From Acidobacterium sp049965615 (GTDB lineage Bacteria; Acidobacteriota; Terriglobia; Terriglobales; Acidobacteriaceae): 64,000 nt of DNA. A model generated the notes under the pieces. The model did no database searches, was not told the DNA's origin, and was given only the letters and a program-made list of their open reading frames with translations. Below are positions 36,229-44,143 of the stretch, in pieces. The position numbers were made by a program, and so were the translations under genes. The stretch covers positions 21,693-85,692 of the forward strand of contig JBMFWD010000008.1 in assembly GCA_049965615.1 (NCBI GenBank), read 5' to 3'. Every line of letters begins with the position of its first letter. The first letter of the stretch is position 1.

Positions 36229-36294
36229 GCGACCTCGGCTGGATTGCGGGTGAGAGTTGCGTTGGTTGGGAGGGCTGCCGCGACGGGCGATGGC

Positions 36295-36525
36295 TTAGGC
36301 CGCGGGGGTGATGATGAGGGTATCAATGAGCGGCTGCGGCTTGAGCTCAGGGAACTTTACGGGGATGTAGCGGCCCTTGGAGATGTCAGCGAATGCCTGG
36401 TTTGCCGTGTCTTCTGTACGTGTGGAGTCGACGTGGAGTTTACGGATGATTTGACTGATGACTGTGGCGAGAACAAAGCGGTTCTCGATGCTGCGTCCGG
36501 CGGAATAGACCAGATCAGAGCGCAT
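36295..36525 (-). CDS. RNA polymerase omega subunit-like protein
   Basis: This 76-residue protein resembles the divergent RpoZ of acidobacteria: a short N-terminus, then the segment ENRFVLATVISQIIRKLH in place of the omega-type NRFEL..VAARRARQL helix, then TANQAFADISKGRY in place of the ALREIAxGKI helix. Omega helps assemble RNA polymerase by clamping the beta' C-terminus. GAGG sits six bases before the ATG at 36525. Homology is weak by eye and rests on pattern and length, so a paralogue or unrelated small protein is possible. It heads a three-gene minus-strand group. Confidence 0.45.
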   Translation of the reverse strand: MRSDLVYSAGRSIENRFVLATVISQIIRKLHVDSTRTEDTANQAFADISKGRYIPVKFPELKPQPLIDTLIITPAA

Positions 36526-36884
36526 ACATACCTCATTTCGGGGTCATGGTGCGTTTGTTACCGAAGCTGACTCGACGCACGAACGGTGTGCCGGTTCGCC
36601 TGTCGCGGAGATCTGATCCGGCAAGGTGGAAAAGAGCCGGTCTGGAGAGCGATCGAGAGCTGATGGATAAGTGCAGAGAGATCCGAGTGTGGATCGTAAC
36701 TGCTCTAATCATACGCTGTTTGGGGATTGCTCCGATTCTTTCGGCACAAAGGGAAGAAGGGTGCTAGACTGAAAGAGATCGTAGATTCATATCCGGTTGT
36801 TCTTGCCTGTTCCGCTTCATCGCTAGACTCGCAAATCATCCAAAGTTGAGTTCGGCGATACATTTAGAAGCAGAAAAAGGAAAT

Positions 36885-37091
36885 ATGAATATGGAACAGG
36901 GAACAGTGAAATGGTTTAACGATGCGAAGGGCTTTGGATTTCTGAGCCGCCCCAATGGCGAAGACGTGTTTGTGCACTTCTCGGCGATCCAGACGAACGG
37001 CTTCCGTTCGTTGCAGGAAGGCCAGGCTGTGCAGTTCGACGTCGTGAAGGGCCCCAAGGGCTGGCAGGCAGAGAACGTTCAGGCTCTCTAA
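36885..37091 (+). CDS. Cold-shock protein (CspA family)
   Basis: This 68-residue OB-fold protein binds single-stranded RNA and DNA and melts RNA secondary structure. Both ribonucleoprotein motifs are present: KGFGFL (RNP1) and VFVHF (RNP2), and the N-terminus TVKWFNDAKG is typical. AAAGGAA lies just upstream of the ATG at 36885; a second ATG six bases later could also serve. The 360-base gap before it contains no gene; long leaders are usual for cold-shock genes, but I cannot map the promoter with confidence. A strong terminator follows the stop. Confidence 0.95.
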   Translation: MNMEQGTVKWFNDAKGFGFLSRPNGEDVFVHFSAIQTNGFRSLQEGQAVQFDVVKGPKGWQAENVQAL

Positions 37092-37111
37092 AAAGATTCT
37101 GAAACACGAGG

Positions 37112-37150
37112 AAGCGGGAAGAATGAAAATTCTTCCCGCTTTTGCTTTTT
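37112..37150 (+). terminator. Rho-independent terminator of the cold-shock gene
   Basis: A perfect 13-bp stem (AAGCGGGAAGAAT at 37112-37124 with ATTCTTCCCGCTT at 37129-37141) closes a GAAA tetraloop and is followed by T-rich sequence. Confidence 0.9.
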
Positions 37151-37179
37151 GGGGTGGGTGGGGATTGTGGGTAAGGCGT

Positions 37180-37451
37180 GGGGCTAAAGCCCCAGTTGTT
37201 TTGCTGCACTTACGGCCCGACTAAAGTCGTGCCCTTGTTACAAAGCCCGCGGCGGGTTGAAAAACTCATTGAGCCATCTTTTTCAGGGGCTAAAGCCCCA
37301 TTTTTTTGCTGCACTTACGGCCGACTAAAGTCGTGCCCTTGTTACGAAGCCCGCGGCGGAAGATGCAAAAGCGAGCCTGCCGCAGTGTGCGTTCGGGCCC
37401 CTTTGAGGGGCCAATCGCATAAAGCCTCCGGCTTTGCCGGAGGATAGTTAC
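37180..37451. repeat. Dispersed multi-hairpin repeat: partial copy plus full copy 2
   Basis: 37180-37250 is a partial copy (GGGGCTAAAGCCCC, then CGACTAAAGTCG) and 37257-37451 is a full copy matching 3414-3610 with only scattered changes, including the same four inverted repeats in the same order. The two lie head to tail. No coding sequence is visible. Confidence 0.92.
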
Positions 37452-37465
37452 TTGTGGTGATTGAT

Positions 37466-37842
37466 CCACGGGCTAAAGCCCGTGGCTTCTGCAGGTCGTC
37501 GCTTTGCGCCGATTTGGTACGATGCTCTCTTTTCGAAAAGCGCGAGGAGAAAGTGTGGGCTACCTTTGATTTTCCTTCACTCCAGACAGACCGCAGATCC
37601 CTCCAGTCCATCCGCTTCGCGGATTCCGGCCGGGATGACAACATTTTGGGGGAGAGTTCATTGCGACCCCACTCAAGCCCGAAAAAACCGGGCTTGAGTG
37701 GGCCACCACGGATTTTCCCGACCCCACTCATCGCGGTGGTGCTGCGATGAAGGGGGCACCCGGCAGGGATTTCCGGGAGAAACTTTTGAGTGCAATTTCA
37801 GCTGAAACATTGTCGGGATTCTTCGCTTCGCTCTGAATGACA
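37466..37842. repeat. Cluster of other short dispersed repeats
   Basis: The stretch between the multi-hairpin repeats and the P5C dehydrogenase gene holds no gene. It contains a 20-bp palindrome around GGGCTAAAGCCC at 37466-37485, a GCAGATCCC...GGGATGACA unit at about 37590-37642, two CCCCACTCA...GGG hairpins at about 37670-37765, and at 37771-37842 a unit that matches 43861-43931 over its whole length. Confidence 0.85.
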
Positions 37843-37980
37843 CTTCCAGCTTTTTGGTTCTGGCGGAGATTTCTGCCGGGGTCTGTCGGTTGGGACTGCA
37901 GATTTCCCCTCGGCTGCGCTTGGGCGGAGCGTGATGGGGGAGGTGTCGTGGAGCGGGAAACGGGGGTACACTAATGCGTT

Positions 37981-39582
37981 ATGGCAACGGCACAAGCTAC
38001 TACGAATATCCTTTACCGGGCGCCTGAGGGCGCTTTCCGGAATGAGCCATTTACGAATTTTGGCGATCATGAAAAGGCGCAGGCGATGCGCGAGGCGCTG
38101 ACGCGCGTGGGCGATCACCTGGGGGCGGAGTATAACCTGGTGATTGGCGGGGAGCGATTGCGGACCGAGGGGAAGATCCGGTCGGTGAATCCGGCGCGGC
38201 CCGAGCAGGTGGTGGGCGTGCACCAGAAGGCAGGGGCCGAGCATGCGGAGCGCGCGATGCAGGCGGCGCTGAAAGCGTTTGAGACGTGGCGGTATGTGGG
38301 GGCGGCGGAGCGGGCATCGCTCCTGCTGCATGCGGCGGCGAAGATTCGCGAGCGGAAGTACGACTTTTGCGCATGGATGGTTTATGAAGTCGGCAAGAAC
38401 TGGGGCGAGGCGGACGCCGATGTGGGCGAGACGATCGACTTTCTGGAATTTTATGCGCGGGAGGCGCTGCGGCTGGATGCGGCGACGCCGCCGATCCAGT
38501 ATCCGGGCGAGAAGAATGAGTTGCTGTATATTCCGCTGGGGGTGGGCGCGGTGATTCCGCCGTGGAATTTTCCTTTTGCGATTATGGCGGGGATGACGGC
38601 GGCTTCGATAGTTTGCGGGAATACGGTGGTGCTGAAGCCCTCGAGCGATTCGCCTACGATTGCGGCGAAGTTTGTGGAGGTTCTTGAGGAGTGCGGGATG
38701 CCGGATGGGGTGGTGAACTTCTGTCCGGGTTCGGGCGCGACGTTTGGGAACGCGATTGTGGAGCATCCGAAGACGCGGTTTATTGCGTTTACCGGCTCGA
38801 AGGAAGTGGGGCTGGATATTCACGAGCGCGCGGCGAAGCGGCAGGCTGGGCAGTTGTGGATCAAGCGGACGATACTCGAGATGGGCGGCAAGGACTCGAT
38901 TGTGGTTTGCGCGGACAGTGATCTGGACAGCGCGGTGGATGGAGTGCTGGCGTCGGCGTTCGGGTTCAGCGGGCAGAAGTGCTCGGCCTGCTCGCGGGCG
39001 ATTGTAGAGGAGAGCGTGTACGACGTGTTTCTGGACCAGTTGCGGGAGAAGGTGACGGCGTGGACGGTGGGCGATCCGGTGAAGAACCCGAAGATGGGCC
39101 CGGTGGTGAATGCGGCTGCGATGAAGAGCATTCAGGGGTACATCGAGAAGGGCAAGAAAGAAGGCCGCTTGCTGGCCGGCGGGAATGCCATTGAGACGGC
39201 GGAAAAGGGATATTACCTGGAGCCGACGATCTTTGCGGATATTCCGCGGGATGGGGTGCTGGCGCAGGAGGAGATTTTTGGGCCGGTGCTGGCGGTGATC
39301 AAGGCGCGGAATTTTGACGATGCGCTGGAGATTGCGAACAACACGGAGTACGGGCTGACGGGGGCGCTTTACAGCAATGACCGGGAGAAGCTGGCGATTG
39401 CGCGGGAGCGGTTCCACGTGGGGAACCTGTACTTTAACCGCAAGTGCACGGGCGCGATGGTGGGGGCGCATCCGTTTGGCGGGTTCAATATGTCGGGAAC
39501 GGACTCGAAGGCAGGCGGACCGGATTACTTATATTTGTTTACGCAGGCGAAGTCGGTGGCCGAGAAGCTGAGCCAGGCATGA
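37981..39582 (+). CDS. L-glutamate gamma-semialdehyde (1-pyrroline-5-carboxylate) dehydrogenase
   Basis: This 533-residue aldehyde dehydrogenase oxidises glutamate semialdehyde to glutamate with NAD+, the second step of proline catabolism. The catalytic cysteine is in FGFSGQKCSACSR, the general-base glutamate in LEMGGKD, and the NAD-binding GSKEVG segment precedes them. The long N-terminus and VGEVVPPWNFPF-type region, here GVGAVIPPWNFPFAI, match monofunctional RocA/PruA enzymes rather than other aldehyde dehydrogenases. No proline dehydrogenase gene is adjacent, so its partner lies elsewhere. The start ATG at 37981 gives the family length. Confidence 0.92.
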   Translation: MATAQATTNILYRAPEGAFRNEPFTNFGDHEKAQAMREALTRVGDHLGAEYNLVIGGERLRTEGKIRSVNPARPEQVVGVHQKAGAEHAERAMQAALKAFETWRYVGAAERASLLLHAAAKIRERKYDFCAWMVYEVGKNWGEADADVGETIDFLEFYAREALRLDAATPPIQYPGEKNELLYIPLGVGAVIPPWNFPFAIMAGMTAASIVCGNTVVLKPSSDSPTIAAKFVEVLEECGMPDGVVNFCPGSGATFGNAIVEHPKTRFIAFTGSKEVGLDIHERAAKRQAGQLWIKRTILEMGGKDSIVVCADSDLDSAVDGVLASAFGFSGQKCSACSRAIVEESVYDVFLDQLREKVTAWTVGDPVKNPKMGPVVNAAAMKSIQGYIEKGKKEGRLLAGGNAIETAEKGYYLEPTIFADIPRDGVLAQEEIFGPVLAVIKARNFDDALEIANNTEYGLTGALYSNDREKLAIARERFHVGNLYFNRKCTGAMVGAHPFGGFNMSGTDSKAGGPDYLYLFTQAKSVAEKLSQA

Positions 39583-39666
39583 AGATGGAAGCGGTCGGGG
39601 GAGTATGGAGCCGCTTCCATCATCGACTTGAGGGCGCTCATGCTGTGAACCTACCTTTAGTTACCT

Positions 39667-40323
39667 TTAATTGATGTCCATGAGCATGTCTCCGATGGCT
39701 GTTGCGGCCTCTGCGAGCATGCGGTGATGAATGGTGAAGAGTGCGAGTTCGAGCCGGTCGGAGACGCCGGTTTTGTCGTAGACACTGCGCAGGTAGTTCT
39801 TGATGACCTGCTCGGTGGTTCCGAGCCGCATGGCGATTTCCTTGTTTTTACAGCCCTGGATGATGAGGGCGACGATTTTCATTTCCTTGGGAGTGAGGCG
39901 GTCGCGGACTCTTGCTCCGACGCTGTCCTCTTCGAGGAGCAGGTCTTCGGGGCCGCATGCGCGGATGGGGTTCTCGCCGCGGGCGACTCGGCGGACGCAG
40001 TCGATGAGGGCGGAGCCGGAGACGGAGCGATGCATGACGCCATCGACGCCGGCATCGAAGTAGGATTGTACGGGTTCGCCGATTTCTGCGACGAGGAGGG
40101 AGTGGCCGCAGGTGTTGCGGGTTTTTTCAACGACCTGATGGATGGGCAACTTCAAGGCAGAGGCAAAGATGATGGTCGCGCCGCGGAAGGTATCCATGGC
40201 GGGCAGGAGGCGCTCCGGTTCCGAGCACTGAGCGATGATGCGGAAATCATCTTCCATGGCCAGGATTTTTGCGGTCCCGGCGCGAAAAATGGCCTGGTTG
40301 TCGGCCAGTATGATCTTGTTCAT
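39667..40323 (-). CDS. NarL/LuxR-family regulator with an atypical receiver domain
   Basis: This 218-residue protein has a receiver-like N-terminal domain (residues 1-120) and a C-terminal LuxR helix-turn-helix (about 146-200; LTPKEMKIVALI, NKEIAMRLGTTEQVIKNYL). The receiver keeps one acidic residue (D8) but has A-S-A at residues 54-56 where the phospho-acceptor aspartate should lie, and arginine in place of the conserved lysine near residue 100. It is therefore unlikely to be switched by ordinary phosphorylation. The gene is divergent from the receiver/thioredoxin-reductase fusion, with a 292-base shared regulatory gap. Confidence 0.85.
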   Translation of the reverse strand: MNKIILADNQAIFRAGTAKILAMEDDFRIIAQCSEPERLLPAMDTFRGATIIFASALKLPIHQVVEKTRNTCGHSLLVAEIGEPVQSYFDAGVDGVMHRSVSGSALIDCVRRVARGENPIRACGPEDLLLEEDSVGARVRDRLTPKEMKIVALIIQGCKNKEIAMRLGTTEQVIKNYLRSVYDKTGVSDRLELALFTIHHRMLAEAATAIGDMLMDIN

Positions 40324-40509
40324 GTTTGGGTCCTATCATTCGTCTACACAAGGCAGAAATTAAAATGGGTCTCGGCGCAATGAAGAAGTGGCCGGGATGC
40401 CTCTTAGCGGGCATTGCATTTCCCTGCTGAGATCCGCTGGCTTTGGTATCAATGGTTACTTTGCGGATCTGCAGTAACTAAAATAGTGAAACTTTTGGGG
40501 ATAAAATCT

Positions 40510-40538
40510 TTGACTCGGATAGTACACGAGTAAGTAAT
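40510..40538 (+). promoter_or_regulatory. Candidate promoter for the receiver/flavoprotein operon
   Basis: TTGACT at 40510-40515 and AGTAAT at 40533-40538 are 17 bases apart inside an AT-rich stretch, about 80 bases before the fusion gene. The surrounding gap 40324-40615 holds no gene. Confidence 0.35.
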
Positions 40539-40615
40539 AAAAGCAAACGAATATTTTCTTTTGAGATGAAATTTTTCCAGAGAAATGAAGTTGGAAAGGT
40601 TGATAGGTTTGATTT

Positions 40616-42262
40616 ATGTCGAAGCCGGTGATTCTGGCTGTTGATGACGATCCCAATGTGCTGGAAGCGGTGATTCAGGATCTTCGTCGCAGATATGCAA
40701 GTGAATACAGGGTGTTACGTGCGGGGTCAGGTCAGGCTGGGCTGGATATCAGCCGGCAGTTAGCCGAGCGCGGGGATGCGGTGGCGTTGTATTTGTCGGA
40801 CCAGCGGATGCCGGGTATGAGCGGGGTGGAGTTTCTGGAGCGGGCGCAGCAGATATTTCCTGACGCGCGGCGGGCATTGCTGACGGCCTATGCGGACACG
40901 GAGGCGGCGATCCGGGCGATCAATTCGGCGCGGATTCATTACTATCTGACGAAGCCGTGGGATCCGCCGGAGCAGCAGTTTTACCCGGTGATCGACGATT
41001 TGCTGGTAACGTGGCGGCAGGGTTACCGTCCTCCGTATGAGGGGCTGAAGGTGATTGGGCCGCGGTGGTCGCTTCGGGACCATGAAGTGAGAAATTTTCT
41101 GTCGCGTAACCAGGTTCCTTATTTATGGATGGACCCGGAGCGGGAGGATACCTGCCTGGAGCTGCTGCGGCAGCATGGGCTGGATGACGGGCGGCTGCCG
41201 GTGGTGATTTGCGCTGACGGGACGGCGCTGGTGCAGCCGAGCATGGCGGAACTGGCCGAGAAGGTGGGCTTGCGGACGCAGGCGAAGGCGGAGTACTACG
41301 ACCTGGTGGTGGTGGGCGCGGGTCCGGCGGGGTTGGGGGCGGCGGTGTATGCGGCGTCGGAGGGATTGAGCACGCTGATCCTGGAGCCGGAGGCGCCGGG
41401 GGGGCAGGCTGGGAGCAGTTCGCGGATTGAGAATTATCTTGGTTTTCCGTCGGGGATATCGGGCGAGGACCTGGCGCGGCGGGCGCATGTGCAGGCGACG
41501 CGGTTTGGGGCGGAGTTTTTGACGCAGAAGGCGACGGGGATTCGGACGGAAAACGAGTACCGATATGTGCAGATGGCAGACGGCCGGGAGGTGAGCTGCC
41601 GGGTTTGCCTGCTGGCGATGGGGGTGCGTTACCAGAAGCTGGGCGCGCCGGGTGTGGCGGAGCTGACGGGGAAGGGCGTGTATTATGGGGCGGCGCTGGT
41701 GGAGGCGCAGTCGTGCAGGGATGAGGAAGTGTTTGTGGTGGGCGGGGCGAACTCTGCCGGTCAGGCGGCGATGCACTTCTCAGAGTTTGCGCGGAAGGTA
41801 ACGATGCTGGTCCGTGCGTCTTCCCTTGAGCAGAGCATGTCGAAATACTTAATCGATCAGATTGCCGGCACATCCAATATTGTTGTGGAAACGAATACCG
41901 AGGTGCTCGAGGCTTGTGGCGGGGACCGTCTGGAGAGTCTGCGATTGCGGACAGCGGCGGGGGAAGAGACGCGTGCTGCCTCGGCGCTGTTTATTTTTAT
42001 CGGTGCGGCGCCGCACACGGGCTGGCTTCCGGATGCGATTTTGCGGGATGGAAATGGATTTGTGCTGACCGGGCCGGAGATGCGGCAGCAGGCGGGCGAG
42101 TTGTGGAAGGAAGCCCGGGAGCCGTATCTGCTGGAGACGAGCATGCCGGGAGTGTTTGCGGCGGGCGATGTACGGCATGGATCGGTAAAGCGCGCGGCGA
42201 CAGCCGTCGGGGAAGGAGCGATCGCCGTCCAGTTTGTGCATCAGTATCTGGCGCGGTATTAG
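40616..42262 (+). CDS. Receiver / glutaredoxin-like / thioredoxin-reductase-like fusion protein
   Basis: This 548-residue three-part protein has a canonical receiver domain (acidic pocket D10-D12, phospho-acceptor D62, K113), a glutaredoxin-like segment (about residues 143-222, without active-site cysteines), and an FAD/NADPH domain of the thioredoxin reductase family (VGAGPAGLG at 233-241, NADPH-site VVGGANSAG at ~375-383, C-terminal FAAGDVRHG). At the position of the TrxR redox CxxC the sequence reads GAALVEAQSC, so the disulfide is missing. It is thus a phosphorylatable flavoprotein, probably with a different electron acceptor. The kinase gene follows ten bases downstream, and the two are likely a signalling pair. 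Similar fusions are known; their substrate is not. Confidence 0.88.
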   Translation: MSKPVILAVDDDPNVLEAVIQDLRRRYASEYRVLRAGSGQAGLDISRQLAERGDAVALYLSDQRMPGMSGVEFLERAQQIFPDARRALLTAYADTEAAIRAINSARIHYYLTKPWDPPEQQFYPVIDDLLVTWRQGYRPPYEGLKVIGPRWSLRDHEVRNFLSRNQVPYLWMDPEREDTCLELLRQHGLDDGRLPVVICADGTALVQPSMAELAEKVGLRTQAKAEYYDLVVVGAGPAGLGAAVYAASEGLSTLILEPEAPGGQAGSSSRIENYLGFPSGISGEDLARRAHVQATRFGAEFLTQKATGIRTENEYRYVQMADGREVSCRVCLLAMGVRYQKLGAPGVAELTGKGVYYGAALVEAQSCRDEEVFVVGGANSAGQAAMHFSEFARKVTMLVRASSLEQSMSKYLIDQIAGTSNIVVETNTEVLEACGGDRLESLRLRTAAGEETRAASALFIFIGAAPHTGWLPDAILRDGNGFVLTGPEMRQQAGELWKEAREPYLLETSMPGVFAAGDVRHGSVKRAATAVGEGAIAVQFVHQYLARY

Positions 42263-42271
42263 ACCGAAGCG

Positions 42272-43756
42272 ATGAGCAGTCAAGCAGGACAAGGAATCGA
42301 AACCCGAACGATTGAGAATGCGGAGCTTTATCCTCTGCTGCAGAGGATTCGCGGCTTTGAGGCGCTGAGTGCCGGGGATGCGGCCTGCATTGGCAAGGCA
42401 GAAGAGCTGCGCGTGCCAGCCGGAATGGATTTCTACAACCGGGATAAGCATGGAATTTCCTTCTGGCTGCTGATTTCCGGGGAGATCCAGATCTTCAAGC
42501 AGGAGGCGGACGGTACTCGGACGCTGGTGGCGCATTTTTCCGACGGCGAGAGCTTTGGCGAGGTGGCGCTGCTGGGCGGTGCGCCGGCGGTGCGGGTGAC
42601 GGCGCATGCGCTGGAGGCGAGCCGGCTGATCCGGATTGAGAGTGAAGCGTTCTGGCGGCTGATGAGCACGTGCGCGGGAGTTCGGCAGACGATTTTGCAG
42701 AATATGGCGCACCGGCTGGGGTCGTACAACGCGCTGCAACTGCAGCGGGAGAAGCTGGTTTCGCTGGGGATGCTGGCGGCGGGGCTGATGCATGAGCTGA
42801 ATAATCCTGGCAGCGCGGCGCGGCGGGCAGCGGGGCAACTGCGGGATACGCTGCAGACGCTGCCGGAGATCAGCCTGCGACTGGGGCAGATGCGGCTGGA
42901 CGAGGAGCAGATGCAGTGCATGCGGCACCTGCAGCACGACGTGATGATGCATTTGCGGCCGAAGCCGGCGAGCACGCTGGAGGAGTCCGACGCGGAAGAG
43001 GAGTTGAGTGACTGGCTGACGGCGCTGGGCGTGAAAGAGGCGTGGAAGCTGGCTCCGATGCTGGTGGAGGCGGGCTGGCGGCGGAAGGATATTGAGTGCA
43101 CGAAGGACAGCTTTGCGGCTGAGACGCTGGCGGAGACGATCCAGTGGCTGCAGGGATTTGCCTCGAGCATGCAGTCGCTGGCGACGATTGAGGAGAGCCT
43201 GGCGCGGGTGACCGACCTGGTGCTGGCGGTGAAGCGCTACGCGTACGAGGACAAGAGTACGCTGCACGAGGTGGACGTGCATGAGGGATTGCAGAGCACG
43301 CTGACGATACTGGGGCACAAGTTCCGGCACAAGGGCGTGGGGGTGGACAAGCAGTTTGGCGCGGATGTGCCGCGGGTGCGGACGTGCGGGCGCGGACTGA
43401 ACCAGGTGTGGACGAATCTGCTGGACAACGCGGTGGACGCGGCGCCGGAGGGAACGACGGTGACGGTGCGGACGTGGAGCGAGGGGGGTGCGGTTTGGGT
43501 GTCGATTCATGACGCGGGGCCGGGGATTCCGGAGAGCGCGCGGCGGCATATCTTTGAGCCGTTTTATACGACGAAGCCGGTGGGTGTGGGTACGGGGCTG
43601 GGTTTGGACATTGCGTACCGGATTGTGACGGGTCAGTATGGTGGGAAGATTTCGTTTGAGTCGCGTCCGGGGTCGACGGAGTTTGTGATTCGGCTGCCTT
43701 TGGATGGGGAGATTTGTTCGGCGGCTGGCGGCGCGGGTTGTGGTGAAGAGAAGTAG
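42272..43756 (+). CDS. Cyclic-nucleotide-binding-domain sensor histidine kinase
   Basis: This 494-residue soluble kinase begins with a CRP/cNMP-type beta-roll (about residues 20-150; GEIQIFKQ, DGESFGEVALLGG) and continues with a dimerisation helix carrying the phospho-accepting H174 in LMHELNNP, then an HATPase_c domain with NLLDNAVDA (N box), DAGPGIP (G1) and GTGLGL (G2). No transmembrane segment is present, so it senses an internal signal. It starts ten bases after the receiver/flavoprotein fusion and is its obvious partner. Whether it binds cAMP, cGMP or another ligand is not clear from the sequence. Confidence 0.92.
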   Translation: MSSQAGQGIETRTIENAELYPLLQRIRGFEALSAGDAACIGKAEELRVPAGMDFYNRDKHGISFWLLISGEIQIFKQEADGTRTLVAHFSDGESFGEVALLGGAPAVRVTAHALEASRLIRIESEAFWRLMSTCAGVRQTILQNMAHRLGSYNALQLQREKLVSLGMLAAGLMHELNNPGSAARRAAGQLRDTLQTLPEISLRLGQMRLDEEQMQCMRHLQHDVMMHLRPKPASTLEESDAEEELSDWLTALGVKEAWKLAPMLVEAGWRRKDIECTKDSFAAETLAETIQWLQGFASSMQSLATIEESLARVTDLVLAVKRYAYEDKSTLHEVDVHEGLQSTLTILGHKFRHKGVGVDKQFGADVPRVRTCGRGLNQVWTNLLDNAVDAAPEGTTVTVRTWSEGGAVWVSIHDAGPGIPESARRHIFEPFYTTKPVGVGTGLGLDIAYRIVTGQYGGKISFESRPGSTEFVIRLPLDGEICSAAGGAGCGEEK

Positions 43757-43790
43757 TTTTCCTGTTTGGGGCCGTTGCCGGAGCGGGCTT

Positions 43791-43931
43791 GGAATGACTG
43801 CAGATCCTTCGCTTTGCTCGTGTTCAGCTTTCGCTTTGCTCAGTTTTTTTGTGGTTGGCATTCCGGGAGAAACTTTTGAGAGCAATTTCTGGTGAGAGAT
43901 TGCCGGGATTCTTCGCTTTGCTCTGCATGAC
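43791..43931. repeat. Intergenic dispersed repeats upstream of motA
   Basis: The 387-base gap between the kinase and motA holds no gene. 43791-43840 has GACTGCAGATCCTTCGCTTTGCTC-type sequence, and 43861-43931 repeats 37771-37842 almost exactly over its whole length. Confidence 0.8.
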
Positions 43932-44064
43932 CCGCTGCCAACAGATTCGGGTGGTGGCTGGCCTTTTTTCCTTAAAATCGACCTGGGTTTTCTGCTTCTT
44001 CTTCCTTTCATTCAAGCCGCATTTCCGCCTCGCCGATAAAAGCCTGGACGGCCTTCCCCTTTGA

Positions 44065-44085
44065 CGCCGCCGATTTTCGGCGGCG
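44065..44085. other. Small perfect hairpin upstream of motA
   Basis: CGCCGCCGA at 44065-44073 pairs with TCGGCGGCG at 44077-44085 around a TTT loop, about 60 bases before the motA start. With no T run after it, it is more likely a leader structure than a terminator. Confidence 0.5.
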
Positions 44086-44143
44086 CTGGTGCTGTTGTCC
44101 TGGGTAGAGCCGGCCGAATAAGACGAGAGAAGGGTGGTATGGC

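Noticed and set aside
36526..36884. A cold-shock-type RNA thermosensor leader before the Csp gene
   Set aside because: The long gap would permit one, but I could not identify a cold box or a promoter good enough to define the transcript.
37180..37451. Possible CRISPR array, because similar repeats follow each other
   Set aside because: Repeats are not of uniform length, there are no regular spacers, and only one and a half copies are present; no cas gene is nearby.
37342..37731. Minus-strand frame of 129 residues in the repeat cluster
   Set aside because: It is made almost wholly of dispersed repeat sequence and has no ribosome site.
37798..39471. Long open frame antisense to the P5C dehydrogenase gene
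   Set aside because: It is a mirror frame caused by GC-biased codon use in the real gene; its translation is arginine, histidine and proline rich and resembles no family.
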